Of a stretch of 64,000 nt of DNA, positions 20,001 through 29,418 are shown one piece after another (positions within the stretch are counted from its first letter, which is position 1; each line of letters begins with the position of its first letter). The position numbers were made by a program, and so were the translations under genes. Under the pieces are notes generated by a model. It saw only the letters and a program-made list of their open reading frames with translations. It had not been told where the DNA came from and did not search any database. Origin of the DNA: Leishmania donovani (lineage: Eukaryota; Euglenozoa; Kinetoplastea; Trypanosomatida; Trypanosomatidae); contig NC_018252.1 in assembly GCF_000227135.1 (NCBI RefSeq), forward strand, positions 292,635 through 356,634, written 5' to 3'.

Positions 20001-21862
20001 AGGAGAGTACAGAGCGAAGGAAAGGCCGAAGATGTATTGTGTGCCGAAACAAAAAAAAGCGATGAGGGAGCGGCGGCTGAGGGACAGCAACGTGAAAAGT
20101 GATCGATGCATGCACGACTACGCAGCTGCTGCTCCCCATCCCCCTCCCTCTTGAAAGTGATCCGCACGCAGACGTGTGCACCTGCATGCCCTTGAGCGGT
20201 CCTCTTCTCGCACGTTGGCATTCCTATCTTTTCCCCTTCTTCTTTTGTGTGCCACCGTGTGTGCTTGGACTGTGTGTTGTATGTCTGCATGTGTGTCTGC
20301 CAACCTGAGGTTGATGTCTCCTTGCCGGTTTTTCCTGATCTCTTTCTCCATCTCTCCCCTACCCATCCCCTGCGGGCCTCCGTTGCTCTTGTGTGTGCAT
20401 GTGTGCGTGTGTCTCGCTGATCTCTTCACCCGCTCCCTAGTCGATGCTTTTCCTTTTTTTTTTGGTGCTTTCCGTCTCTCTTGTCGGCCTCCCTCTCGGC
20501 GGCGGTCTGCGCTCAGCCCCTCTGCTCGCCGCCTCCCCATTCCCTCTTCCCACTACCACCACCGTCCCTCTTCCGTGTCTGCTACGCGCACATCGTCACG
20601 TTTTACGTTGTCTCGCCTCTGCATAGGAGGGGCCTTTCTTCCGGTCTGTCTCTCTTTCCCTAGACCTGTGCGCTGCTGTTCACTAAGCGTGGGCGCATGT
20701 GTGAGTGTGTGCTTGCGCGACCAAGGATCTTGCATCCCGCACGCATGTATACGCGCTGGAAGGACGTGGACTCTGCATGAGCACGCACACGAGCACCAAC
20801 GTCGGATCTCGTGCAACCTTCACGTTCTCACCTCACTGGCTGTCGCTGTCGTATTATTGTTATTTTTTCTTTTATGTACTTCCGTGTGGTCGAGAGCGTC
20901 AGAGGTGACTGCTCCAGATCGAGGTAGACGGAGAACACGCTCACAAGCCAAGCCAGCCAACCATGAAGCCATCACCGACAGAGGAAACAGCAGCGGCACG
21001 CACAAGGCATGAAGGACAGAAAAGAGAACAACAATCAACGCAAGGAGGTGCGTGAGTGAGCAAGAGGACCACGGCGAGGGAAGCCCACGTGGTGCCTCGC
21101 ACGTTTGGCGGTGCCTGCATGTGTGTAATTGTTGCGCCCCACCCTGTCCCCCTCTCCATTCTTCCGTTACCCGCAGTCTGCCGCCATTGTACAACGGCTT
21201 CGTTGCTTGAGGCAACGGTGATGGCACAGATATGTACCCGGTTGATGAGTCGATGAAGTCTGCTTATCGCATGCACCAACCGTCGCACCTACGCCTGTCC
21301 TCTTCTTCCTCGTCACCGTATCCATTGTCTTGGGTCAGGCTCTACGGTTTCGTCTGGAGTGTGTACATTCTTTCCCTTTTTGTTGGGCTCTCTGCTCCGC
21401 TCGCTCCGCCCCTCCACGGAAGCCGCACCCATACGCCTACGCAGTCGCGTATACTTCTGTATGAGGAAGAGACGGGGTGGGGCACACAGCGAGAAATAAA
21501 TAGAATAAAAAGGTGCGTGGAGCGGCAGGTGACTTTTATAGCATGCGCTCTGTGCGCCTCCCGGCGAAGTAACCGCGCGACCAGAAACCACAACGAAACA
21601 ATCTGACGACGTTGTTCGTCCTGCACGCACGCGCTGATACGTTGACAGGCGCATCCTGACGTCTGCGCGTGAACGCATATGCGTATAGATAACGCGGAGG
21701 CGAAGAGACGAGAACAACAAGAACGAAAAAAAGTTCGAGAGACGGTGATACACGGCTCCCAGGCTTCGGTATCGCGTAGAAGGAAGGTAATAGTCGTCAC
21801 CCCCCCCCCCCACACACACAGACAGACACACAGACACACGTGTGTGTCTGTCTTAGTCGTGC
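17028..21862. other. Long gene-free region (about 4.8 kb) with an inverted SIDER copy
   Basis: I see no credible coding frame on either strand. Frames up to 278 codons (for example 20176-21012) are low-complexity and lack any domain pattern. It contains the inverted SIDER-like element at about 17768-18409, GT/CA tracts (17475-17494, 19276-19292, 21800-21846), a purine-rich stretch at about 18750-18900, and long polypyrimidine runs. It is probably a long 3' UTR of the PH-domain gene plus a spacer. A non-coding transcript cannot be excluded. Confidence 0.6.
17768..18409 (-). mobile_element. SIDER-like degenerate retroposon, longer copy, inverted
   Basis: On the minus strand the element starts near 18409, with the same 5' sequence as the 5006-5322 copy (the GCGCGCCTGTTCCTCTGAGA block). 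It ends near a T-run on the + strand at 17768-17777, which is a poly-A tail on the element strand. Its length of roughly 0.6 kb fits SIDER elements. An interior of about 290 bases (about 18001-18287) is absent from the other copy and is flanked by the 7-base direct repeat CATCGCT at 17994-18000 and 18288-18294. There is no coding capacity. The orientation is opposite to local transcription. Boundaries are approximate. Confidence 0.65.
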
Positions 21863-24800
21863 ATGGGGTGCCACACGTCACGCACTTTCTGCACGGATGC
21901 CCACGATACTGCGGCTGCGACAGGTGCCGCCACGCAGTTGTCCACGTACGCCGGCGCACCGTTGGATGCAGTGGTCGCCTACGAGCGTGCGGCGCTGCGC
22001 CTGTCGCACGATCTCAGCCATCTCAGACGCAGTGCGGAAACGACTACAGAGATAGCGCTGGTACGCAGCATTGCTTCCGCGCCGACGGGTAGGAACGGTC
22101 CGGCAACTGCGTCACAGCCTCCACGGCGTCCTCTGCTTCGGGCTTGCATCGACGTGCAAAAAGCGTTGCGACGGCAGCATGAACAGAGGCGGCACCACCG
22201 TCACATGTACAAGGACAAAGAGGTGGTGACGGTGGAAACTGCTTACCAGGATGGAGTCCCGGTGCTGCTGCAGGAGCTTGCCTGGGAATGGTGCAGCAGT
22301 GCAGCGGGAGAGCGTCAGGGTAGAGCCAGTAATGCTGGCAGGCCACCTGCGCTGAGTGCAGAACAGATGGCAGCGTGGAAAACCCGCACCGCACAGCTCC
22401 TATACGCCTATGTGAGCTCACGGAGATACAAGAAGGCGCTGCGGCGCGCGAGGAAGGCGGCAGCGACTGGCGCGAGAGTCCGCCACCCTGCTGCAGCATC
22501 AGCAGTACGACGAGGTGACGAGGTCAGGAGCGACGGTGAGCACGGTGCGCCTGAGCCGCTTGTGTTTCGCACCTTGTTCAAGTCATATGCCGAACTGGGC
22601 CGCTCGCTGACCACATCGCACAGCGCTGCCGTTGGTGCTGCGGCGCGCTCTTCTTCTGCGGTCAATTCCAGAAACACTGTGACACCATCAATGTGGTGCG
22701 CGGTGCTCTGTCGGTTTGTGAGTGCGCTTCCCGAGCCTCTGATGCCATCCTTGTGCAGTCGTCGTCTCGAGCCCTTCGCTGGCGCGCTCCCAAGCAGGTC
22801 TGCTGCCGCCACGACACCTACGTCAACCTCTCACGCGGCATACGCGGCTGTGCGCCGAGTGGTTTCGGAGTCGTTCATATCAACCGACGTGGTTGCATAC
22901 ATCACGTTTTGCTATATCCTCGACCTCGTCCATGAGCACCGCGCCGAGTTGACCGGGGACGAGGTGGAGGCCGTGGCGAAGGCGATCGTGCGGGAGCCGA
23001 GCCTCGCCCAGACGACACGCGAGGTTGCCCACGCTTGCGACCCTGAAGCGCGCATGTTTTGGCCTCCGCGAACGTCAGTGGCTTCGTCATCAACGGCTGC
23101 TTCTGCTGCTGCCATGGCGCGTGAGAAAGTACCGGGAGAGGATGGCAGACGCAGCGTGAAGAGCATAAAGGACGGGAGTGGATGGAAGGGAGTCGCTGCT
23201 GCTGGGGGTGGAGAAACTGGTACGCACAGCCAACTCGCGGCAGCAAAACCAGCTGTATGCGCCGACGTGGAAGTTGCTAAGACGCCAACTCCATGGACGG
23301 CACCTGCCGCTGCAGGCGGTGGGATGCGGCGACCGCCCACGTCGTCTTCCAGCGCCACTGGCAGTGAGGAAGACGACAGCGAGAGTGATCGCCACTCTCC
23401 GGCCGCGGCGGCTCGCACCATCCCAGCTGCCGCCCAACCAACGGAGGACATGCACCGCGCTTCACCTGTCCCAAAGCAGGGCTCTTCGAAGGCTAAAGCC
23501 GCGGCAGGGTCTCACCTGCAACCAGATCGAAAGGAGCGCATTATGGCCTCCAGCGAGGTGCCTTTCTTGAAGGGTACTTCTTCCGTCGGCGAGAGCAGCA
23601 GCTCCGTTGTATCTGAGCACCGTCGCTACGTCGCTCAGCGTAGCGCCAAGCAACTGCTGTCTCCTTCAGGGGACGAGAACGTGCAGCGCCCTAGCGTGCT
23701 GGCGAGCCGCCCAGATCTCACTGCTTTATCAATGAGCAGGCTCAACTCCGCTCTGTACCCATCTGCGCTCGAAGACCCGGCGGCGTTGGAAGCGGAAGCT
23801 GAGGGTCTGCGATGTGCCTTGCAGCGGTTCAGCGAGTCTTCGCTGTCCGCGACAGCCAGCATCCGCAGCCACGACGACGGCGACGGCATCCATTCACGCT
23901 CCCCAAGCGGGGAGAGCGGCTCTCCACAAGGTGGTACCTCTACCGACAACGTCAGCGCGTCCTTGGCGCCGGTGCCGCCACGACCACCGCGGCTATCGTC
24001 CTCACATCGCGTCACGCTAACCCCCACCTCTTTCCAACGAGATGAGCGCCACCTATTGCCGAAATGCGGCGGTGCTGCAACTCCCACACCGGCGGTAGCC
24101 CTGCTGCCTCCCCCCTTGGCGCAGAGGTCCGCTGCACCGCTGCCGGCAACGGCCTTCCGTGCGCAGGCGGAACAGCCGCTTCTTACAGCTCTCATGGTCG
24201 CCAAGCAGCGCTTTCTGGCGGCGCTGAAGATGAGTCCTGCAAGAGGGACCGCCACCGCACTTTCGCCACCGCAAACCGCAGAGGTTGTTGACCGGACCGC
24301 CGCAGACGGCAAGGGCTGCTCAGGCAGCTTCGTTGATCGTCGCCTTGAAAATGTGATGGCTTGCGCGCGCGAAATGGGCTGGACGTCACCCGAGAGCCTC
24401 ATCGAGTCTCTCAAGGCGGCGCAGTGGCACTCGCACGGCAAGACGCCAGCGATCACCGGGGCAGAAGCAGCGGCGCTGTCGACGTCACACGTGCCTGCGT
24501 TGAAGTCGGATGCACTCAGCTCTTCGTGTGATTGGCATGCTCTACCGCGCCTGCCGCAGCCGCGCGCAGAGGCACCGCATCAAGCGAAAAAGGGCGCGGC
24601 CGTCTCCGGCGCCAACTCCTCCATCACCGAGTGTTGCTCTGGGCACGGCCCAGTGAGCCAGCGGCCCCACACGCCCCACCAGGGAACTGACGCATGCCAC
24701 GCCTTCCCCTCCTCTCGAACGGAGTCCGCCGATTCAGCGATGCGTGTCAAGGCGACGTGCGAGCTCCGCAGCGGTGGTGCTGCGCACCCGGGCCTCCCGG

Positions 24801-25291
24801 GCGAGTCGCTGCTCTCGCCACCAGCGGCTGAAAGCAGCCGTGTGGCTGGCACTGGGCATGCGTATCTTCCTGCTCCTCTGCAAGGTCATGAAGGTCTCGT
24901 GAGCTCCGGCCTCACTAACCCCCTCACAAAACCGACTATGCCCGCCAGTGCCACCGCCGGCGCTGCGGCTGCACAGCCTTTGATCGAGTTGGAGCAGGAG
25001 CTAACGAAGCTGCGACATCTGGTACGCACGCTCGAGTCGAAGCAGTTTGTTCACGCTCACCAGTCGTCTGCACAAGCGTCCGAGTTACAGGCGCAATGTG
25101 CGGAGCTGCAGCATCAACAGCTTGCGCAGGCGAAGCAGCTGCGTCTCGCTCGTGCACGTCTGATGTCCGTGGGGAATGAGCTGGAGGACTTGCGCTATGT
25201 GAAGACGCACCTGCAACTGCAGCTGACGGTGTCCCAACAAGAGACCGCACGGCTGCGAGACACGCTGCTGAGAGGTGAAACGCGCACGTGA
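21863..25291 (+). CDS. Predicted dually acylated protein with divergent RhoGAP-like domain and C-terminal coiled coil
   Basis: This encodes 1,142 residues from the ATG at 21863. It starts MGCHTSRTF: Gly2, Cys3 and Ser6 followed by a basic residue fit the N-myristoylation plus adjacent palmitoylation pattern used by membrane-anchored kinetoplastid proteins. A helical region (about 120-215) precedes a core at about 228-385 with RhoGAP-like landmarks: VFRTLFKSYAEL with Arg236, then LCRFVSALPEPLMPSL with PEPL at 290-293, then SFISTDVVAYITFCYILDLV and a following ELTGDEVEAVAKAIV, equivalent to the NKM-x-x-x-N-L-A region. Residues about 390-1030 are Ser/Ala/Pro-rich. The C-terminus (about 1040-1140) is a Gln/Leu-rich coiled coil. 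If it is a GAP it would act on a Rho/Rac-like GTPase at a membrane, but the catalytic Arg assignment is uncertain. Confidence 0.8.
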   Translation: MGCHTSRTFCTDAHDTAAATGAATQLSTYAGAPLDAVVAYERAALRLSHDLSHLRRSAETTTEIALVRSIASAPTGRNGPATASQPPRRPLLRACIDVQKALRRQHEQRRHHRHMYKDKEVVTVETAYQDGVPVLLQELAWEWCSSAAGERQGRASNAGRPPALSAEQMAAWKTRTAQLLYAYVSSRRYKKALRRARKAAATGARVRHPAAASAVRRGDEVRSDGEHGAPEPLVFRTLFKSYAELGRSLTTSHSAAVGAAARSSSAVNSRNTVTPSMWCAVLCRFVSALPEPLMPSLCSRRLEPFAGALPSRSAAATTPTSTSHAAYAAVRRVVSESFISTDVVAYITFCYILDLVHEHRAELTGDEVEAVAKAIVREPSLAQTTREVAHACDPEARMFWPPRTSVASSSTAASAAAMAREKVPGEDGRRSVKSIKDGSGWKGVAAAGGGETGTHSQLAAAKPAVCADVEVAKTPTPWTAPAAAGGGMRRPPTSSSSATGSEEDDSESDRHSPAAAARTIPAAAQPTEDMHRASPVPKQGSSKAKAAAGSHLQPDRKERIMASSEVPFLKGTSSVGESSSSVVSEHRRYVAQRSAKQLLSPSGDENVQRPSVLASRPDLTALSMSRLNSALYPSALEDPAALEAEAEGLRCALQRFSESSLSATASIRSHDDGDGIHSRSPSGESGSPQGGTSTDNVSASLAPVPPRPPRLSSSHRVTLTPTSFQRDERHLLPKCGGAATPTPAVALLPPPLAQRSAAPLPATAFRAQAEQPLLTALMVAKQRFLAALKMSPARGTATALSPPQTAEVVDRTAADGKGCSGSFVDRRLENVMACAREMGWTSPESLIESLKAAQWHSHGKTPAITGAEAAALSTSHVPALKSDALSSSCDWHALPRLPQPRAEAPHQAKKGAAVSGANSSITECCSGHGPVSQRPHTPHQGTDACHAFPSSRTESADSAMRVKATCELRSGGAAHPGLPGESLLSPPAAESSRVAGTGHAYLPAPLQGHEGLVSSGLTNPLTKPTMPASATAGAAAAQPLIELEQELTKLRHLVRTLESKQFVHAHQSSAQASELQAQCAELQHQQLAQAKQLRLARARLMSVGNELEDLRYVKTHLQLQLTVSQQETARLRDTLLRGETRT

Positions 25292-26091
25292 CGTGCAGTA
25301 GCCCGTTCTTACACCGGCGTGCATCACAGCGTGCATCGTGCGCTTGCGTGCGTACGTGCAGGCGCGTGACCCATCATGTGAGAGGCAAGTCGAAGCAGAC
25401 GGACAACGCGCAAGCATGCAGACCCAGAAACGCACGTGCATACGTGTGGGTCATACTTGTCTGCCTCGCATCTCCTTCCACCTCCTCAACGCTGGCATGC
25501 GTTTGCGTGCATGTGTGGTCGCCCGTGCACAAGCAGTCCGGATGCGTGGGCTACAAGGTGATCCGCACGTGCGCGCTGTCTCCGTGCTTTCGTGTGCTGC
25601 CACTTTGCTTTCTCCTCTTTCTACAGCGCGTGTGTGTGCGCGCGCGCCTGAAGGTACTCACATAGACCCGCACGTTTCTCGACTCGCCCTTGCTCTCATC
25701 CGCAAAGCAGGGGTGCAGTGAACCTCCGGCCATCACGGCCGGCATGCGGCTTCTCGCTCACCTGAGGTTGGTCACCGTCTTGCGCTCCGCCGTCGCCCCC
25801 TCTATCAGCGCTGGGAACCAGAGGAGGGGGGGGGACGCGGAGAAGAGGATCGCGAGAGAGCAAGCAGACTCCGCAGACGCGTGCGCAACGGTGCCGCGCC
25901 TTTGCACAGCCGGCCTCCGCTCCTCTTCATCCCTCTCTCGCTGTGCTGTACACCGTTCGTTTTCTTGCCTTGTTTTTGGCTTCCTCAACGCATAGATGAC
26001 GCTGCAGCCAGCGCACGCAGGCACACGCACATCCACGTCATTTCCCTTCTTGTCTGCCTTCTCCCCAACCCCTCCGCCCCACCACCCCACA
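25292..26091. other. Short intergenic / UTR region
   Basis: No gene is seen. There is a pyrimidine-rich run at about 25918-25985 ending in AG at 25994-25995. That AG lies immediately before an ATG at 25996 that is in frame with the next gene. A second CT-rich run lies between 26038 and 26090. Confidence 0.55.
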
Positions 26092-29000
26092 ATGTTCAGT
26101 GGGCCTTACCGCCCGCGAGTGGTGCCTGTGCCGGCCAGTGACGATCAGAAACTCATAGAGAAGACGACCGACTCGGCCGCCGACGACTTCGGCACCTACC
26201 CGGCACTGCAACACCAAACCAGCAACGCTTGCAATCGGATTGGGGGCATGGGCTCTTCGTCAGCGGATGACCCTCAGACATCACTGCCGCTGTGTGACAT
26301 CCCGTGGAATCGCCTTTGCGACGCTAGCGCGCACAGCAGCCCACTCAGGCGTCATTACCATGCCGATGAGGTGCCGCCGTCTTCCTCGGTAGTCACAGCA
26401 GCGCCGTCCACAGCTGCCTCACATCGTTACCAACAGCTAGCAGCGCAGCACCTCTATGGCGCAGCGAGCAGCATCCCAGCGGCGGTGTTGGCGCCGAGTT
26501 CTATCACACCAGCCACTGGTGGCTCTGGCACTGCCGTCAGGACTGTGCCCTTCTCCAAACTGCGCTACACAGACTCACGTGGCCACCCTCTTCCCAGTGC
26601 ACACGAGGGCGGGTCTCTGCTGCACGGAGTGAAGCGAGGCGGCGGTAGCGGCGGCCCAGCGCTAGACAACCCCGCCGTAGGCTCTAGCGCACAGCGTGGG
26701 GCCGCCACGGAAGGGCGCACTGAATCGAATGAGCTGAGCGCACCCAGTACATCGGCGGTGCCGACTGGAGAAGCATTGCGCTCGTCTTCAGTTCAGGGGC
26801 TTGGTGATGGGCATTCAACGAGTGCGATGAAGCGATCCGCGTCCGCGTGCGAAGCCTCTCAGCTCTCGCCAACGCAGTCGCGGTCGTCGACGGCGGCGCC
26901 ATCGTCGAACGCAACCGTGACCGTCACAGCAGATGATTGGCCACGGAGTCGCGGCAGTGCGACGCGGCGTCAGCTACAGCGACAGCTCCAGCGGCAACGG
27001 TATCGATCGTTTCCCTCGCGCATTACAGCTCCAGCGACATCCACCGCGGGCAAGCATCCGCAGCCGCCGCGCACGGCGCACTGGGCGGTGAAGCTGATCG
27101 AGGACTTTGTGACACAGGTGGCGGTGCAGCAAGAGTCGGCGGCGACGGCACTGACGATTATGCCGTTCTACAGTGCGGCAAGTGCTTTGGGCAGGAGAGC
27201 GACCGCTGGTGGTCGCGACGCCACCACAACAACCACTGTCGCTGACCTCACTGCGACCTTCTTGTCCTCACGCTACGGGGCGCTGCAGTGGCGCCCCATA
27301 CTGCACGAGTTTGCTGCCTGTCTGCACCGCTATCGAATACTCAGCCCCACATGCGCGGTGTTCCGCGAGTACTTCATCCATGTCGACGCAGAAAACCTCG
27401 CCGACTTCCACTTGTTCTGTCGTCTCTACGCCGCTGGCGATATTCAGCACTGCTCGACGGTAGAGACGCGGCGTGTGGCGCTCGCGACAGCCGCCGCTGC
27501 AACCGTGCACACCATCGTGTCGCGCCGCTACATCGACGAACGAGAGGTGGGCGATCGACTGCAGCGCATGCTGCAGTATGTAGTGCTGATTGACTGCGCA
27601 CCCTGCATCGTCGTCGGGGCGGACGGTGGAGCCGCCAGCCGCGCTGCGTCAGGTGTTGTGTCGATGTCTCGTCAGCCCCGGGTGCGTGTACAGTATCGTT
27701 ACGCCCGTGAGCCTCCCGCCCGCGCAAAGTGGGTGCCGCAGCGACGACATCTCACTGCTGACGAAATCCGCAGGGTCAAGAAGGCGGTGCTTGGTTGGAT
27801 GGAAGAGGCGGCTCGCAAGGGCACTTGTGGGCGCGGCTGCGGTGCGGTGGGGCCGTACGAAGCGGTCGATACGGCAGACGACGCGTGGCCTGAGGCTGCA
27901 GAGGGGGTTGATCTGCAGCGTGTGTCGTTTGACCGCGAGGGCCGGGTGGATGCGTATGCGCTGTTGCAGGCGACCCTGGAGGCGGTGAAGCTTGTGTGCT
28001 GCAGCCGTCACCCTTCGCCTGCAAGACGCGACGAGGATGCGGGGCACGTTGACGATGGCGACGGTGTCGTCAAGCGGATCGAAAATGCGCCTGGGCGCTC
28101 CCAGCACCTTCAGCAGCAGTATCGGCCGGTGAAAAACACTGCCCGCAGTCCGCAACTGCTGCGGGAGCTGGTGCCGCCACCGTCGCAGGCGTACATGTAT
28201 CCACTGGAGGAAGTGAACCTGTCTCCCCCGCGGCCTCAGCACCGCAGTTCTGTGCAGAGGCCCACACAGCCCGAAAGCGAAGACGATGACAGCGCTGAGG
28301 CTCGGTGCATGACACAGACGTGCCAAGAGCCCCCCTCCATGCCATCTCGCACGCCGGTCTCCACCGGCGTCTCGGCTTCCCGTGTGTTGGCGGACAGCCT
28401 TTTGTTGTCCCCGTCCTGCAACAACGTTGCTTCACAGCTCCGCGGCAGCAGCAGCAGTAGCCGTCATTCTAGTTCACTGCACCTCTGCCCATCTGCCGGA
28501 CAACGAACATCTCCGCTCTCACCATGCCGGCGAGTGGCGGCAGCAACGGGGCGCCGTGGTAACTCGCCCGCAAGTCGGGTGCAGCGGCGGGGTCAGAACA
28601 AAGGGGAAAGGGAAGTGGAGGAGAGCCGGCCTCGCTCGTCGCGCGACGGGCCCCACCCCCATCACCCATACGCGACACAGTTGCACGGCAATCAGCTGTG
28701 GGTGGAGGCACAGCAGGAGGCTGCGGCAGCGTCGCAACGGCGAGACAGCTGCTGGCGCGACCACTACCCGCGCATCTACCCGCGTGTGCAGCTCACTCCA
28801 TCGCCTCGAAAGCCCACCAATGGCGCATGCGCAGCGCACGCCGCCTTTGCATTATCATCTTCTCCAGTGGATGCCACCAGTGACTCCATCGATGCGGAGC
28901 TGCGCCGACGCCAGGCACGCGGTCGTGGCGGTGACTTGATCGAGCCGCGGCAGATGATGGCCAACTCGGTCGATCTCTTATCGCGTGCGCGCCTTGCTGA

Positions 29001-29418
29001 TGGCCTCCAGCTGCCCAGGCCGTTTTCCCCAGTTGACCCACCAGCTTCCACGGTCACGCACCCTTCGCGCATTCATTCTGCCGCGGCGAGGTCGTCAAGC
29101 TCTGCAGCTCCCGCGGCACGAGCGATCCGTGCCGATGACTGCACAACAGCCAGCTCATCGCTCGCCGCTCTCTCGCCGCGCACCATGCCGTCTTCGACGG
29201 CTGCTAAGGTCGGTGTCGCCTCTGCCGGGCCTCACGCCAGCCACGAGGACGCGGCAGCCATGGCGAGCAACACAGTTTTGTTAACCGATGAAGAGCGAGC
29301 AATGCTGTATCAGCTGGAGATCGCCCTGGACCGACTCGACACGCAGCACCAACGCAATCACGTGACCATCGCTTCTACTGCGGTGGCTGGTGCGACTGCT
29401 GCGAGAAAGGCATATTGA
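26092..29418 (+). CDS. Conserved hypothetical protein, large, low-complexity with one folded core
   Basis: This encodes 1,108 residues from the ATG at 26092. An in-frame ATG at 25996 would add 32 residues, but those codons run through a pyrimidine-rich tract typical of a 5' UTR, so I prefer 26092. Residues 1-320 and about 660-1060 are Ser/Ala/Thr/Arg-rich and probably disordered. A folded core lies at about 325-590. It is helical (HWAVKLIEDFVTQVAVQQES), then has an aromatic-rich stretch (CAVFREYFIHVDAENLADFH, then LFCRLYAA), further helices, and a Cys/Gly-containing segment near 580. A short helix at the C-terminus (EERAMLYQLEIALDRLDTQH) could be an oligomerisation or docking motif. I do not recognise the family. 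It resembles the preceding gene in size and in having a single core amid disorder, but I see no clear homology. Confidence 0.8.
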   Translation: MFSGPYRPRVVPVPASDDQKLIEKTTDSAADDFGTYPALQHQTSNACNRIGGMGSSSADDPQTSLPLCDIPWNRLCDASAHSSPLRRHYHADEVPPSSSVVTAAPSTAASHRYQQLAAQHLYGAASSIPAAVLAPSSITPATGGSGTAVRTVPFSKLRYTDSRGHPLPSAHEGGSLLHGVKRGGGSGGPALDNPAVGSSAQRGAATEGRTESNELSAPSTSAVPTGEALRSSSVQGLGDGHSTSAMKRSASACEASQLSPTQSRSSTAAPSSNATVTVTADDWPRSRGSATRRQLQRQLQRQRYRSFPSRITAPATSTAGKHPQPPRTAHWAVKLIEDFVTQVAVQQESAATALTIMPFYSAASALGRRATAGGRDATTTTTVADLTATFLSSRYGALQWRPILHEFAACLHRYRILSPTCAVFREYFIHVDAENLADFHLFCRLYAAGDIQHCSTVETRRVALATAAAATVHTIVSRRYIDEREVGDRLQRMLQYVVLIDCAPCIVVGADGGAASRAASGVVSMSRQPRVRVQYRYAREPPARAKWVPQRRHLTADEIRRVKKAVLGWMEEAARKGTCGRGCGAVGPYEAVDTADDAWPEAAEGVDLQRVSFDREGRVDAYALLQATLEAVKLVCCSRHPSPARRDEDAGHVDDGDGVVKRIENAPGRSQHLQQQYRPVKNTARSPQLLRELVPPPSQAYMYPLEEVNLSPPRPQHRSSVQRPTQPESEDDDSAEARCMTQTCQEPPSMPSRTPVSTGVSASRVLADSLLLSPSCNNVASQLRGSSSSSRHSSSLHLCPSAGQRTSPLSPCRRVAAATGRRGNSPASRVQRRGQNKGEREVEESRPRSSRDGPHPHHPYATQLHGNQLWVEAQQEAAAASQRRDSCWRDHYPRIYPRVQLTPSPRKPTNGACAAHAAFALSSSPVDATSDSIDAELRRRQARGRGGDLIEPRQMMANSVDLLSRARLADGLQLPRPFSPVDPPASTVTHPSRIHSAAARSSSSAAPAARAIRADDCTTASSSLAALSPRTMPSSTAAKVGVASAGPHASHEDAAAMASNTVLLTDEERAMLYQLEIALDRLDTQHQRNHVTIASTAVAGATAARKAY

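Noticed and set aside
20176..21012. Long open frame (278 codons) in the gap before the RhoGAP-like gene
   Set aside because: The product is a mixture of Cys/Ser/Leu/Arg low complexity with repeat-derived stretches and no domain pattern; it crosses pyrimidine-rich UTR sequence.
22044..23455. Minus-strand frames beneath the RhoGAP-like gene
   Set aside because: They are antisense shadows of a GC-rich coding sequence with no protein-like features.
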